Shown here piece after piece: positions 50,319 through 60,902 of a stretch of 64,000 nucleotides of DNA (position 1 is the first letter of the stretch; each line of letters starts with the position of its first letter). This stretch comes from an uncultured Hyphomicrobiales bacterium (GTDB lineage Bacteria; Pseudomonadota; Alphaproteobacteria; Rhizobiales; Beijerinckiaceae): positions 1-64,000 of the forward strand of contig CAIUWR010000065.1 of NCBI GenBank assembly GCA_903902915.1, in the 5' to 3' direction. The position numbers and the translations under genes are program-made. The notes below the pieces were generated by a model. It was not told where the DNA came from, ran no database searches, and worked only from the letters and a program-made list of their open reading frames with translations.

Positions 50319-51709
50319 GACGGCCCGCCAGTTGGCAGATCAAGCGTAACACGCAAACCCGGCTCATTGTCGTCAAGACGCAGCACGCCATGATGCAGAC
50401 GCGCCACCGCCGTCGCCAGCGACAGTCCAAGCCCCGAACCCGGGCGTGAGCGCGAGCCTTCCAGCCGCACGAAGCGCTCAACCACGCGCGCGCGGTCCTG
50501 CGCAAGAATGCCCGGCCCACGGTCGGAGACGACGATTTCGATACGATCGCCCATGCGATGGGCGCTGATCTTCACGATCTTTTCTAGCGTGGAGCCGTCA
50601 ATCGGCGCGCCATATTTGATTGCGTTATCGACCAGATTGGCCAAAGCCTGTCCGATCAATTCGCGCCCTCCGCGCATCGCCAATCGCGCGTCCGCGTCCA
50701 GAATCAGCGCAATCCCCTGCTCCTCGGCCACCGCATCATAAAGCTCCGCCACATCACGCGCGACCTCGGCCACGTCGAAGTCCTGCGTCGCTTCCTGCGC
50801 AGCGCCCGATTCAAGCCGCGCGATCATCAGCAGCGCATTGAAGACGCGGATCAGCCCCTCGGATTCCTCGACCACCTTTTCAAGGCACGCGCGATAGTCC
50901 CCGGGGGTTTGCGCCGTTCGCAAAGCTTCATCGACGCCGTTGCGCAGGCGCGTCAACGGGGTCTTCAGATCATGGGCGATATTGTCGGAGACTTCCTGCA
51001 AACCCTTCATCAATTCGCCGATGCGCTCCAGCATGGCGTTGAGGCTGCTGGCGAGGCGGTCGAGTTCATCCCCGCTGCCGGTGTGCGGCAGACGCTGCGA
51101 AAGGTCGCCGCTCATGATGGTCTGCGCCGAAGCGCTCATGGCGTCCACGCGCCGCAACACGCGCATGGCGACAAAGATGCCGCCTGCCGTGCCGATCAGC
51201 ACGAGCCAGCCCAGAGAGGTGAGAAGCGCGCGCAGCATGACGCCCCGCAGGGTCTCCCGATCTTCCAGATCGCGCCCGACCAGCAATCGAAACCCGCCCT
51301 GCAAAAGAAAGATGCGCGCCAACGCGCGGTGTTGCGCCGAAATTTCACCCGTTCGCGCATATCGCGTCTCAGCCAGCCCGGGACGCTCCAGAACGCCGGC
51401 CGGCAACTGCGCCACATTGCCGGTGATCGGCTCGCCGGCGAATGTGGTTACAAGGTACAGCGAGGATCCAGGCTGGTTGGCGCGCCGGTCAACCGTCTCC
51501 ACAAGGCGCCTCATGCCGCCCTGCCGATATTGCTCGGCGAGGCCTGTAATCTCGGCTTCCACCGTCTGGTCGACCTGGTCGTCGAACAGATCTTTCACAT
51601 TCATGCCAACGCGCATCAAAACGAGACCCGCGCCGATGGCGAAGACCACGAGATACACAAGCGAGAGCTTGAAGACGGTCGTGCGGAGGAGCTTACCGAG
51701 CGCCGTCAC
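50315..51709 (-). CDS. HAMP-domain sensor histidine kinase
   Basis: DNIAHDLKTPLTRLRNGVDEAL; GSGLGLSLATAVARLH. Confidence 0.92.
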   Translation of the reverse strand: MTALGKLLRTTVFKLSLVYLVVFAIGAGLVLMRVGMNVKDLFDDQVDQTVEAEITGLAEQYRQGGMRRLVETVDRRANQPGSSLYLVTTFAGEPITGNVAQLPAGVLERPGLAETRYARTGEISAQHRALARIFLLQGGFRLLVGRDLEDRETLRGVMLRALLTSLGWLVLIGTAGGIFVAMRVLRRVDAMSASAQTIMSGDLSQRLPHTGSGDELDRLASSLNAMLERIGELMKGLQEVSDNIAHDLKTPLTRLRNGVDEALRTAQTPGDYRACLEKVVEESEGLIRVFNALLMIARLESGAAQEATQDFDVAEVARDVAELYDAVAEEQGIALILDADARLAMRGGRELIGQALANLVDNAIKYGAPIDGSTLEKIVKISAHRMGDRIEIVVSDRGPGILAQDRARVVERFVRLEGSRSRPGSGLGLSLATAVARLHHGVLRLDDNEPGLRVTLDLPTGGPS

Positions 51710-52376
51710 GGATCATATATCCAGCGCCACGGATGGTCTGCAACAAGGGCGCATCGTGCCCCTTGTCGATCTTGGCGCGCAGGCGCGACACATGCACGTC
51801 GATCACATTGGTCTGTGGGTCGAAGTGATAGTCCCAGACATTTTCCAACAGCATGGTGCGCGTCACCACTTGCCCCGCATGTTTCATCAGATATTCAAGC
51901 AAGCGAAATTCGCGCGGTTGCAGCACGATCTCCTTGCCCGCGCGTGTCAGCTTGTGTCCGAGCCGGTCCAACTCCAGATCGCCCACGCGGTAAAGCGTCG
52001 GCTCGCCGCTCGCCTGTCCCCGGCGGCGCGCCAGCACCTCGACGCGCGCCAGCAACTCGGAAAATGCATAGGGCTTGGCGAGATAATCATCGCCGCCCGC
52101 CCGCAGACCCTTCACGCGGTCGTCCACCTGACCGAGCGCGGAAAGGATCAGAACTGGCGTATCAATCTTTTGTTCGCGCAAGCCGCCGATCAGCGAGAGC
52201 CCATCAAGTTTGGGCAGCATGCGGTCGACGATCAGCACGTCATAGGCTCCGTCGCTGGCGAGCCCATAGCCCTCCAGCCCATCGCCCGCATGGTCAGCGA
52301 GATGGCCCGCCTCGCGGAAGGCCTTCACCAGATAGGCGGCGGCCTCGCGATCATCCTCGATGATCAAAATCTTCAT
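51693..52376 (-). CDS. OmpR-family response regulator
   Basis: MKILIIEDDREAAAYLVKAF; VDRMLPKLDG; LLEYLMKHAGQVVTRTMLLENVW. Confidence 0.94.
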   Translation of the reverse strand: MKILIIEDDREAAAYLVKAFREAGHLADHAGDGLEGYGLASDGAYDVLIVDRMLPKLDGLSLIGGLREQKIDTPVLILSALGQVDDRVKGLRAGGDDYLAKPYAFSELLARVEVLARRRGQASGEPTLYRVGDLELDRLGHKLTRAGKEIVLQPREFRLLEYLMKHAGQVVTRTMLLENVWDYHFDPQTNVIDVHVSRLRAKIDKGHDAPLLQTIRGAGYMIRDGAR

Positions 52377-52458
52377 GGCTGGCATGATAACCCGTCCTTG
52401 CGAAAAACGGCAGGCCAAAGCTGGCCTGCCGTCCGCATTGTTCGAGACGCGTCGCCGA

Positions 52459-53988
52459 TCAGGTGGCGGGGGTGGCGGCCAGCGCCACGAAACGCGTGCC
52501 TTCGCCCGATTTCACCCGCAGCAGAACCGCCTTGCGGCCCTCCTTGCGCGCAGCGGCCAGCGCCTTTTGCAGATCCGCAGGGCGCGTCACCGGCTGACCG
52601 GCGGCCTCGAGGATCACATCCCCAGGCCGCAGACCCTTCTGGGCCGCGGCGCCATCAGGGTCGATTTGCGCTACGACCACGCCCGCCTCCCCATTGCGGG
52701 CGGGAGCCAGCATGAGACCAAACTTCTCCAACGGGGCCTCGCGTTCAGCGGGCGCCGCGGTTTCGGCCTTGGCCTGCTTGTCATTGGGCAAGACGCCAAG
52801 CTTCAGGTTGGTCTTCTTCTCCGCGCCATCATGAAGATAGGTCAGCTCCACCTTGGCCTCCGGCCCCATGGCGGCGATGCGGCGGGAGAGTTCGCGGGGA
52901 CTGTCGATCTTGTCGCCATTCACACCGGTGATCACATCGCCGGAGCGGAGCCCCGCCGACTGCGCGGGCGAATTGGGCTGCGTCTCCGCGACAAGGGCGC
53001 CCTTGGTGGAGCGCAGGCCCATGGAGTCTGCAATCTCGTCGGTCACCGGCTGGATCTGCACGCCAATCCAGCCGCGCGCCACAGACCCCTTGTCCTTCAG
53101 GGAGGCGACGACGTCGCGCGCCACTTCGGCCGGAATGGCGAAACCAATGCCCACGCTGCCGCCAGACGGCGAATAGATGGCCGTGTTCACGCCCACCACT
53201 TCGCCATTGACGTTGAAAGTCGGCCCGCCCGAATTACCCCGGTTCACTGGCGCGTCGATCTGGAGGAAGTCGTCGTATGGCCCCGAGCCGATGTCACGCC
53301 CCCGCGCGGAAACGATGCCCGCCGTCACTGTGCCGCCAAGGCCAAAGGGATTGCCGACCGCGATCACCCAATCTCCGACGCGCGGGGCCGCGCCGCTGAA
53401 CGCGACGGATTTATAAGTTCCCGCTTCCTTGATCTTGAGCAATGCGAGATCGGTCTTGGGATCGGTCCCCACCACGCTCGCCGTCACCGTGCGCCCGTCG
53501 TCGAGCGTGAGGCTCAAGTCTCCGCTGGCGTTCTCGACCACATGATTGTTGGTCACCACATAGCCATCGGAGGAAATGACGAAGCCCGAGCCCTGCGACT
53601 GTGCGGAGTGGCGACGCTGATGCTGACGCGGGCCACCGTTCATGCCAGGCATGCCGTTCTCGCCAAAGCGGCGGAAGAAGCGTTCCAGCGGGTCGCCGGG
53701 CTGCATATGCGGCATGCCGGGCTCCTGATCGGCGTCAGCGTCGGCGTCGGCGGCCTCAACCACATTCACCTTCACCGAAACGACGGCGCCGCGAACGCGG
53801 TCCACCACATCCGCGAAAGAGGGAACGCCGACTTGCGCGGCGTTTTGCGTCATCGTCTCTGCATGAGCGGGGGCCACGCTGAGGCTCTGATGGCTGACCG
53901 CGCCGCCGATGACGAACGCCGCGCTGGCGCCGAGCAGGACAGTGCGGAGCGCGGGACGCTTGATCCAGGACTTGAAACGATACGGCAT
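52459..53988 (-). CDS. degP: DegP/HtrA (Do-like) periplasmic serine endoprotease
   Basis: SQGSGFVISSDGYVVTNNHVVENA; APVNRGNSGGPTFN; two PDZ domains. Confidence 0.95.
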   Translation of the reverse strand: MPYRFKSWIKRPALRTVLLGASAAFVIGGAVSHQSLSVAPAHAETMTQNAAQVGVPSFADVVDRVRGAVVSVKVNVVEAADADADADQEPGMPHMQPGDPLERFFRRFGENGMPGMNGGPRQHQRRHSAQSQGSGFVISSDGYVVTNNHVVENASGDLSLTLDDGRTVTASVVGTDPKTDLALLKIKEAGTYKSVAFSGAAPRVGDWVIAVGNPFGLGGTVTAGIVSARGRDIGSGPYDDFLQIDAPVNRGNSGGPTFNVNGEVVGVNTAIYSPSGGSVGIGFAIPAEVARDVVASLKDKGSVARGWIGVQIQPVTDEIADSMGLRSTKGALVAETQPNSPAQSAGLRSGDVITGVNGDKIDSPRELSRRIAAMGPEAKVELTYLHDGAEKKTNLKLGVLPNDKQAKAETAAPAEREAPLEKFGLMLAPARNGEAGVVVAQIDPDGAAAQKGLRPGDVILEAAGQPVTRPADLQKALAAARKEGRKAVLLRVKSGEGTRFVALAATPAT

Positions 53989-54107
53989 CTGAAGTTCTCC
54001 TCGACAGAAGTTTGGCGCAAGGCGCCGCTGCCGAGAATGAATATGCCGGGAAGCGGCTTACGCGACGCTTGCCAGAGGATGAATGTTTGGTAATGCGGCG
54101 ATAACGT

Positions 54108-54563
54108 CTAACCGCCCAGCAGCTTGTCCAGCCGCGCTTGCTCGTCGTCGTCCAGCCCCGTGGCGACAGCGACGCTCACCCGTCGACGCGCGGCGATGAT
54201 CAGGCCAAACCCGCCCGCCAGCAGCACCAGAAAAGGCGCGCCCCAGAGCAGCAGCGTGCCGATCCGCAGCGGTGGCTTGAGCAAGATGAAATCGCCATAG
54301 CGTTGCACCAGATAGTCGCGCACCTGCTCGTCCGTATCGCCCGCCGTCAGCCGTTCGCGCACCAGCACACGCAAATCCTTGGCCAGCGGCGCATGGGAAT
54401 CGTCGATGGACTGGTTCTGACAAACAAGGCAACGCAGGTCAGACGACAGGTCGCGCGCCCGCGCCTCAAGCGCCGGATCAGCCAAAGCCTCGCCGGGCTC
54501 GACTGCATAGGCGGGGCTCATCGCCATGAGACAAGCGAACAAGGCTGCGAGGCGAAGCTTCAT
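54108..54563 (-). CDS. ccmH: cytochrome c-type biogenesis protein CcmH
   Basis: LRCLVCQNQSIDDSHAPLAKDLRVLVRERL; DYLVQRYGDFILLKPP. Confidence 0.95.
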   Translation of the reverse strand: MKLRLAALFACLMAMSPAYAVEPGEALADPALEARARDLSSDLRCLVCQNQSIDDSHAPLAKDLRVLVRERLTAGDTDEQVRDYLVQRYGDFILLKPPLRIGTLLLWGAPFLVLLAGGFGLIIAARRRVSVAVATGLDDDEQARLDKLLGG

Positions 54564-54566
54564 GTC

Positions 54567-56540
54567 CTACTCCGCCGGCTGCGCGGCCGAAGCGCGCGCG
54601 CGGCGGGCGACGCCGATGCGCAGGCGTCGATCCGACAGGGACAGGCCTCCGCCAAACGCCATGAGCAGCGCGCCGATCCAGATCAGCGCCACCCAGGGCT
54701 TCCAGTAGAGCCGGGCGTCCAGCGATCCATCGGGATTTTGCTCGGACAGGCTGACATAGACCTGGCCAAAGCCCAAAGTGGAAATCCCCGCCTCGGTCGT
54801 GGGCATCTGCCGCGACGGATAGAAGCGGCGCGCTGGTTCAATGGTCGCCACCACCATGCCGCCGGAGCGAATCTCCATGGGCGCGATGGTCGCCTCGAAA
54901 TTCGGGCCGGGCCGCTTGACGATTTCGCCGACCACCAGTTGATACGGCCCAAGCGCGATCCGGTCGCCCGGCTTCACCGCCTGCACCCGCTCCACGCCCC
55001 ACCCCGTCGCGGCGAGGCCGAAGAGGGTGACGCCAACGCCCGCATGGGCGAAGGCCGTGCCCCAGGCCGAGCGCGGCAGGCCCAGCGCGCGGGCAAGCGC
55101 GACGCCCGCAGTCGCGCCATGACCGATGATGCGGCCATAGACCTCCGCAAAAGAACCGATCACCAGATAGGCGGCGATGGCGACGCCTACAATCGAAAGC
55201 ACCGGCCCGCCTCGCATGGCGCCGAACAGCAGCGCCACTGCAAAGCCCGCAGCGACCGCAACCATCAACCGCTGCGCCGCGCCCAGCAGATCGCCGCGTT
55301 TCCAGGCCAACATCTGTCCAAGCGGCATCACGAGCATGATGGGCGCGAAGATCGGTCCGAAGGTCAGGTTGAAGAAGGGGGCGCCCACGGAAATTTTCTC
55401 GCCCGCGATCGACTCAAGCGCGAGCGGGTAGAGCGTGCCGACGAAAACCGTGGCGCAGCAGGTGGTCAGCAGCAGATTGTTCAGCACCAGTGCGCCCTCG
55501 CGCGACACCGGCGCGAAAATGCCCCCCGGCCGCAAGCGCGACGCCCGCCAGGCGAAGAGCGCCAACGAACCGCCGATGAAAAACACGAGGATCGCCAGAA
55601 TGAACACGCCGCGCGCCGGATCATTGGCGAAGGCGTGCACCGACGTCAGCACGCCCGAGCGCACCAGAAAAGTGCCGAGCAAGGAGAGCGAGAAGGCGAG
55701 GATGGCGAGAAAGATCGTCCAGATCTTCAACGCGTCGCGCTTCTCCATCACCGCCGCCGTATGAAGCAGCGCGGTTCCCGCCAGCCATGGCATGAGCGAG
55801 GCGTTCTCGACCGGATCCCAGAACCAGAAGCCGCCCCAGCCAAGCGTGTAATAGGCCCAGTAGGAGCCCATCGCGATGCCGAGCGTCAGGAAGATCCAGG
55901 CGAGCAGCGTCCATGGCCGCACGAATCGCGCCCAGGAGGCGTCGATGCGTCCGCAGATCAGCGCGGCGGCGGCGAAGGAGAAGGTGATCGAGAAGCCGAC
56001 ATAGCCCAGATAGAGCAGCGGCGGATGGATCGCGAGGCCGAGGTCTTGCAGAATCGGGTTGAGGTCGTTCCCCTCGATGGGCGGCTGCGCGAGGCGCAGA
56101 AAAGGGTTCGACGTCAGCAGGATGAAGAACAGAAAGGCGGCGCCGATCCATGCCTGCACCGCAAGCGTCGCGGCGGCCAGATCTTCCGGCATGGCCCGCG
56201 AGCCCAGCGCCACAAGGGCGCCGAACAAAGCAAGGATCAGCACCCACAGGAGCATAGAGCCCTCATGGTTGCCCCAGACGCCGGAGATTTTGTAGATCAG
56301 CGGTTTGGCGGAATGAGAATTCTCGACCACGTTGAGCAGCGAGAAATCCGACGTCAGATAGGCATGGGTCAGCGCCGCGAAAGCGAGCGCGATCAGCAGG
56401 AATTGCATCACGGCGACCGGCCGCGCGGTGGCCATCAAGGCCGCATCGCCCCGCCACACGCCCCATAGCGGCGCAGTTGACTGCACGAGGGCGAGCGCGA
56501 GCGCCAGAACCAGAGCGTAGTGGCCGATCTCCGTGATCAT
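54567..56540 (-). CDS. ccmF: heme lyase CcmF
   Basis: VWGNHEGSMLLWVLIL WWD-region; YYTLGWGGFWFWDPVENASLMPWLAGTALLH. Confidence 0.96.
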   Translation of the reverse strand: MITEIGHYALVLALALALVQSTAPLWGVWRGDAALMATARPVAVMQFLLIALAFAALTHAYLTSDFSLLNVVENSHSAKPLIYKISGVWGNHEGSMLLWVLILALFGALVALGSRAMPEDLAAATLAVQAWIGAAFLFFILLTSNPFLRLAQPPIEGNDLNPILQDLGLAIHPPLLYLGYVGFSITFSFAAAALICGRIDASWARFVRPWTLLAWIFLTLGIAMGSYWAYYTLGWGGFWFWDPVENASLMPWLAGTALLHTAAVMEKRDALKIWTIFLAILAFSLSLLGTFLVRSGVLTSVHAFANDPARGVFILAILVFFIGGSLALFAWRASRLRPGGIFAPVSREGALVLNNLLLTTCCATVFVGTLYPLALESIAGEKISVGAPFFNLTFGPIFAPIMLVMPLGQMLAWKRGDLLGAAQRLMVAVAAGFAVALLFGAMRGGPVLSIVGVAIAAYLVIGSFAEVYGRIIGHGATAGVALARALGLPRSAWGTAFAHAGVGVTLFGLAATGWGVERVQAVKPGDRIALGPYQLVVGEIVKRPGPNFEATIAPMEIRSGGMVVATIEPARRFYPSRQMPTTEAGISTLGFGQVYVSLSEQNPDGSLDARLYWKPWVALIWIGALLMAFGGGLSLSDRRLRIGVARRARASAAQPAE

Positions 56541-56547
56541 GCGCGCC

Positions 56548-57006
56548 TCAATTGTTCGATGCGGGCGCGGGCGCGCCGCCATTCCACACGCCCTGTTTCT
56601 TGAGCGCGTCGGCCACCTCGCGGGGCATGTATTTTTCGTCGTGTTTGGCGAGAACGCTGTCGGCAAGGAATTGGCCCCGCCCGAGCAGAACGCCCTCGGC
56701 CACCACCCCCTGCCCTTCGCGGAACAGATCCGGCACCTGCCCCGTATAGGCGACACGCACCTCCTTATGGGAATCGGTGATGACGAAGGTCATGGATTTG
56801 TTCTGGCCATGCTGCAACGAGCCCTCTTTCACAAGGCCGCCAATACGCAGCCGCGTGCCGGGGCTCGGCGCCTTTTCGGCAAGTTCGCTGGGGCCGTAGA
56901 AGAACACGATGGAATCGCGCATGGCGAAGAGCACAAGCCCCGCCGCCACGCCCAGAACGACAAGCATGGATGCGATGAGCGTCAGTCTGCGGCCCTTGCG
57001 GGTCAT
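56548..57006 (-). CDS. ccmE: heme chaperone CcmE
   Basis: [47 protein letters not shown] (heme-binding His motif). Confidence 0.95.
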   Translation of the reverse strand: MTRKGRRLTLIASMLVVLGVAAGLVLFAMRDSIVFFYGPSELAEKAPSPGTRLRIGGLVKEGSLQHGQNKSMTFVITDSHKEVRVAYTGQVPDLFREGQGVVAEGVLLGRGQFLADSVLAKHDEKYMPREVADALKKQGVWNGGAPAPASNN

Positions 57007-57010
57007 TGGC

Positions 57011-58081
57011 TCAACCTCCCAGCCCGAGTTCACGGGCCAAAGCGTCCAGCGCGGCGTCAGCGCCCAGCGCCTTGCGCGCTTCGGCCAAAGCCGCGCGCGC
57101 CTTCTCTGGCTCGCGCAGCACCGTATAGGCCCGCACCAGCCGCGACCATTCCTCAAGATTGCCGCCACTCGCGAGGCGGGCGGCCAGGCCCTCGACCATG
57201 CTCCGGATCGCCGCCTCACGCTCGGCGGGCGCCAGGGCGGCGATGGCGGTGCCCTGCGACGGGGCCGCCGCTTCGCCGCCAAGCTTGGCGATACGCTCCC
57301 GCACCATGGGCGCGAACGCCGCATCAGGGGGAGCGTCGGCCAGAAGCCTTGTGAAGCCATCCAACGCCCGCGCCTTGTCGCCCTGCTGCTCAGCCGCCAG
57401 CGCAAGATAGAAGCGCGGCTCCAGACGGCCGGGCTCTGCGGCCAGCGCTTTCTCGAAGGCGGCCTGCGCCTCAGCGCTCACCCTCCCCTCATTGGCGAAG
57501 ATGAGCGATTGGCCCAAAGTGATGAGCAAATCAGGCGACGCGCCCTGAAGGCGGATCAGGTTGCGATAGGCACGAGCCGCGTCCCCGGCGCGGCCGAGCC
57601 CCACATAGACCTGCGCCACGATCTCCCAGCCGCGCGCATCGTCCGGCTCCTGCGCCAGATGCGCCTCGATGCGGGCGAGCGCCGCGGCCATATCCATATT
57701 CGCGGGCGCGGCCTGAAGCCGGGCTTGCAGGGGCATATCCACATAGTCGGGGGCGCCAAGGCGCAAATAAAGTCCCACGGTCAGAAGAGGAACGGCGAGA
57801 ATGACCAAAAGCGAGGCGATTTTCGCGCCCTGTCGGCCAACCGGCGCAGGCTCTTCAGTCGTCGCCCCAAGCAAGCGCCGCGCCGCCTCGGTCCTGGCCG
57901 CCTCGCCATCATCGACGGTCATCAGGCCGCGCGTCACATCGCGTTCGATGTCCGCCAATTCCGCGTGGTAAAGGTTGACCTCAACGCGCCGACCCGGCGC
58001 AACACGCGGCTTCCCGGCCAGCGGCCAAAGGAAGGCCAACACCGCCGCGCCTGTCATGGTGGCGAAAACAACCCAGATCAT
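57011..58081 (-). CDS. ccmI: CcmI, TPR protein of c-type cytochrome biogenesis
   Basis: N-terminal [25 protein letters not shown] region; operonic with ccmE. Confidence 0.92.
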   Translation of the reverse strand: MIWVVFATMTGAAVLAFLWPLAGKPRVAPGRRVEVNLYHAELADIERDVTRGLMTVDDGEAARTEAARRLLGATTEEPAPVGRQGAKIASLLVILAVPLLTVGLYLRLGAPDYVDMPLQARLQAAPANMDMAAALARIEAHLAQEPDDARGWEIVAQVYVGLGRAGDAARAYRNLIRLQGASPDLLITLGQSLIFANEGRVSAEAQAAFEKALAAEPGRLEPRFYLALAAEQQGDKARALDGFTRLLADAPPDAAFAPMVRERIAKLGGEAAAPSQGTAIAALAPAEREAAIRSMVEGLAARLASGGNLEEWSRLVRAYTVLREPEKARAALAEARKALGADAALDALARELGLGG

Positions 58082-58147
58082 GGAGCGTTGTTTAGCCTGT
58101 AATGGAGGCGAAGGGAAAGGCGAATTCGTCGCAGCCGCCCCCTGCCC

Positions 58148-59539
58148 TCACACCACCGGCAAGAGCGCCCGCACCCGCAGCCCGCCCAGCGAACTATCTT
58201 CCAGCTTCACTTCGCCCCCGTGCACGGCGACCAGATCGCTCACAATGGACAGGCCAAGACCTGAGCCGGGCTTCGTTTCATCCAGTCGGCGCCCACGCGC
58301 CAGCGCCGAAGCTCGCGTTTCCTGCGGCAAGCCAGGCCCATCGTCGTCGATGACGATCTCTAGCCAGGGGCGCCCCGCCTCTGCGTCGATCTGTCGGGAA
58401 GCGCGGATCGCCACCTGACGGTCCGCCCATTTGCCGGCGTTATCGAGGAGATTGCCGATCATCTCCTCAAAATCCTGCCGTTCGCCGCGAAACCTCAAGC
58501 CAGGCTCGACCTCGACCGAAAATGCGAGCCCACGCCCGGCATAAATCTTTTCAAAGGTCCGCACGAGGGCCGCCGCCACCGGCTCCACCTCCGTCACCGC
58601 TCCAATCACATGGGTGCGGGCGGCGGCGCGGGCGCGGTCAAGGTACCAGGTCACCTGATCGCTCATGATCCGGGCCTGCTCTTCGACCTTCTCGGCCAGC
58701 GGCGTGCTTTCCGAACGCGCGTCGTTGATCAGCACGCTGAGCGGCGTTTTGAGCGCATGTGCGAGATTGCCCACCTGCGTGCGGGCGCGTTCCAGAATTT
58801 GCCGATTTGACGCGATCAACAGGTTCAGCTCCCCCGCCAAGGGCGCGAGATCCTCCGGAAACACGCCATCGATCCGGTCGCGCGCGCCCTGGCGGATCGC
58901 GGAGACCTCCTCCTGCAAGGCGCGCAACGGACGCAGGCCGAACCGCACCTGCATGGCGGCGGCGCCCGCCAGGGCGATGGCGAGCACCCCGAAAGTGACC
59001 GCCAGAGCGACATCGAACCACCAGATCTGCGCCTCGACCTCTCCGGTCGTCGCCGCCACCTGAACGAGGTAGACGCCAGAATCCCCGACGTCGATCTCCC
59101 GTTCCACGATGCGGATCCGTCGCCCTTCCGGCCCTGTGGCGTAGCCACTGCGCGAGCCGCCAAGCCCCGCCTGCACCCCGAGTGTCGAAAGGCGGGGCAA
59201 ATGCGCGGCGAACAGCGAGCGAGAGGCGCGGAACTCGGGTTTTTCAACATCGAGCCGCGTCACCTCCCAATACCACCCCGACAGGGTCAATTCGAACTGC
59301 GGTTCGCCAAGCTGTCCAGGCTCAAGCCGAGGATCGTCGCCCGGCGCCGCCACGTCAGCGACGATGGCGCGAAGATAGACGTCCAGGCGCTGGTCGAACG
59401 CCTGTTCCGTCGTGCGGCGATAAATGCCGGAAATGATGACGCCCGCCACCAGCAGCAGCGCCACGCTCCACATGATGGCGGACAGAAAGAGCCGCTGGGC
59501 GATCGACCGCGCCTTTGCGCCCCGCAGCCCCCAAACCAT
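58148..59539 (-). CDS. sensor histidine kinase (FeuQ-like by context)
   Basis: VGNLAHALKTPLSVLINDARSE H-box; GSGLGLSIVSDLVAVHGG; adjacent response regulator. Confidence 0.9.
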   Translation of the reverse strand: MVWGLRGAKARSIAQRLFLSAIMWSVALLLVAGVIISGIYRRTTEQAFDQRLDVYLRAIVADVAAPGDDPRLEPGQLGEPQFELTLSGWYWEVTRLDVEKPEFRASRSLFAAHLPRLSTLGVQAGLGGSRSGYATGPEGRRIRIVEREIDVGDSGVYLVQVAATTGEVEAQIWWFDVALAVTFGVLAIALAGAAAMQVRFGLRPLRALQEEVSAIRQGARDRIDGVFPEDLAPLAGELNLLIASNRQILERARTQVGNLAHALKTPLSVLINDARSESTPLAEKVEEQARIMSDQVTWYLDRARAAARTHVIGAVTEVEPVAAALVRTFEKIYAGRGLAFSVEVEPGLRFRGERQDFEEMIGNLLDNAGKWADRQVAIRASRQIDAEAGRPWLEIVIDDDGPGLPQETRASALARGRRLDETKPGSGLGLSIVSDLVAVHGGEVKLEDSSLGGLRVRALLPVV

Positions 59540-60216
59540 CAGCGCGGCGCGCCGGAGACAGGCGGCTCAAGCAAATAGCCGAGGCCCCGCACCGTCTGGA
59601 TCAAATCGACGCCGAGCTTCTTGCGCAAGCGGCCCATGAAGACCTCGATGGTGTTGGAATCGCGATCGAAGTCCTGATCGTAGAGATGTTCGACAAGCTC
59701 CGTGCGCGAGATCACGCGGCCGGTGTGATGCATCAGATAGGCGAGCAGGCGATATTCATGGGAGGTGAGCTTGACCGGCGCGCCATCCACCACGACCCGC
59801 CCGGCCTTGGTATCGAGCCGCACGGAACCACAGACCAGATCGCTGGTGGCGTGCCCCGCCGCACGGCGCAGAAGGGCCCGCACCCGCGCCAGAACCTCCT
59901 CCATATGGAAAGGCTTGGCGACGTAATCGTCGGCGCCGGCGTCAAACCCCTGCACCTTGTCGCTCCAGCGATCCCGAGCCGTCAGGATCAGGACCGGCAT
60001 CTTGCGGCCAGCGGCGCGCCACTGCTCAAGTATGGTGACGCCGTCCTTGCGCGGCAAACCAATGTCGAGCACCACAGCGTCATAGGGCTCCGTATCACCG
60101 AGAAAATGGCCTTCATCGCCGTCATAGGCCCTGTCAACGGCATAGCCCGCCTGTTCCAGCGCGGTCACGAGTTGCCGGTTGAGATCCTTGTCGTCCTCCA
60201 CCACAAGCAGGCGCAA
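59539..60216 (-). CDS. OmpR-family response regulator (FeuP-like by context)
   Basis: MRLLVVEDDKDLNRQLVTALEQAGYAVD; VLDIGLPRKDG; RTELVEHLYDQDFDRDSNTIEVFMGRLRKKLG. Confidence 0.93.
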   Translation of the reverse strand: MRLLVVEDDKDLNRQLVTALEQAGYAVDRAYDGDEGHFLGDTEPYDAVVLDIGLPRKDGVTILEQWRAAGRKMPVLILTARDRWSDKVQGFDAGADDYVAKPFHMEEVLARVRALLRRAAGHATSDLVCGSVRLDTKAGRVVVDGAPVKLTSHEYRLLAYLMHHTGRVISRTELVEHLYDQDFDRDSNTIEVFMGRLRKKLGVDLIQTVRGLGYLLEPPVSGAPR

Positions 60217-60240
60217 TCAAATCTCCTGTCGTCGGCCATT

Positions 60241-60567
60241 TCAAAGATTCGAGCGCCCGTTCACGAGGGAGCCATCCTCAGCCTTGATGAAGACCCGCAG
60301 CACTTTCCCGTCCCGGCGCAACAGCGTTATCTCATAAACATAGTCTTCATTCCAGCGGCAGAGTCGGCTGCGCAGCGGCTCGGCATGAGCGATAGCCGCC
60401 GCAGACCGAAGCGCGCTCGCGGGATCCGTGAACCTGTTATTCGTGACCGCCTCGCGCGCATCGCCGGGATTGAGGCAAGCGCGGTCCAGATGCGGAGCCT
60501 CGGCGCCAAGCGCCGGGCCAACAACAAGCAGGGCGACAAACGCCGGAACAAAAAGTTGAAAGGTCAT
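60241..60567 (-). CDS. small periplasmic PepSY-like protein (FeuN-like candidate)
   Basis: Signal peptide MTFQLFVPAFVALLVVGPALGA; C-terminal DYVYEITLLRRDGKVLRVFIKAEDGSLV; directly upstream of the response regulator. Confidence 0.7.
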   Translation of the reverse strand: MTFQLFVPAFVALLVVGPALGAEAPHLDRACLNPGDAREAVTNNRFTDPASALRSAAAIAHAEPLRSRLCRWNEDYVYEITLLRRDGKVLRVFIKAEDGSLVNGRSNL

Positions 60568-60902
60568 GGGGAAGACTGTCGCTCCCCGAAAATGAATGGC
60601 GCATGAACGCCAGGACCAAAGGCGGCCTCCTGCGCCCGCACATGAGCGGCGAGCGCCCCGTGCCGCCCCTTGCATTGCGCCAGAGCCATCCGGTCCAGCC
60701 CCCACAAACGTGCGACATCCCGGGCGGAAAGACCCGCCTGCGGAAGCTGGCGGACCGAATCACACGGCCGTGTCAGGCTGTCAGGGGCGCGCGCCGGCGG
60801 AGCCGACGTCACGACCAATGGCGTCGAGGGCGCGCACGACGCCAACGCCAAGGCAAAGCCCGCCACTGGCGGAATCGCCAGCCGACTGCGCCAACAATGC
60901 AT
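60564..60902 (-). CDS. Rz1-like outer-membrane spanin lipoprotein, overlapping the i-spanin gene
   Basis: MHCWRSRLAIPPVAGFALALASC lipobox, then SAPPARAPDSLTRPCDSVRQLPQAGLSARDVARLWGLDRMALAQCKGRHGALAAH. Confidence 0.7.
   Translation of the reverse strand: MHCWRSRLAIPPVAGFALALASCAPSTPLVVTSAPPARAPDSLTRPCDSVRQLPQAGLSARDVARLWGLDRMALAQCKGRHGALAAHVRAQEAAFGPGVHAPFIFGERQSSP

Noticed and set aside
54138-56468. 776-aa plus-strand ORF antisense to ccmF/ccmH
   Set aside because: Arg/His/Gln-rich low-quality composition typical of GC-rich antisense frames; the opposite strand encodes clear CcmF and CcmH.
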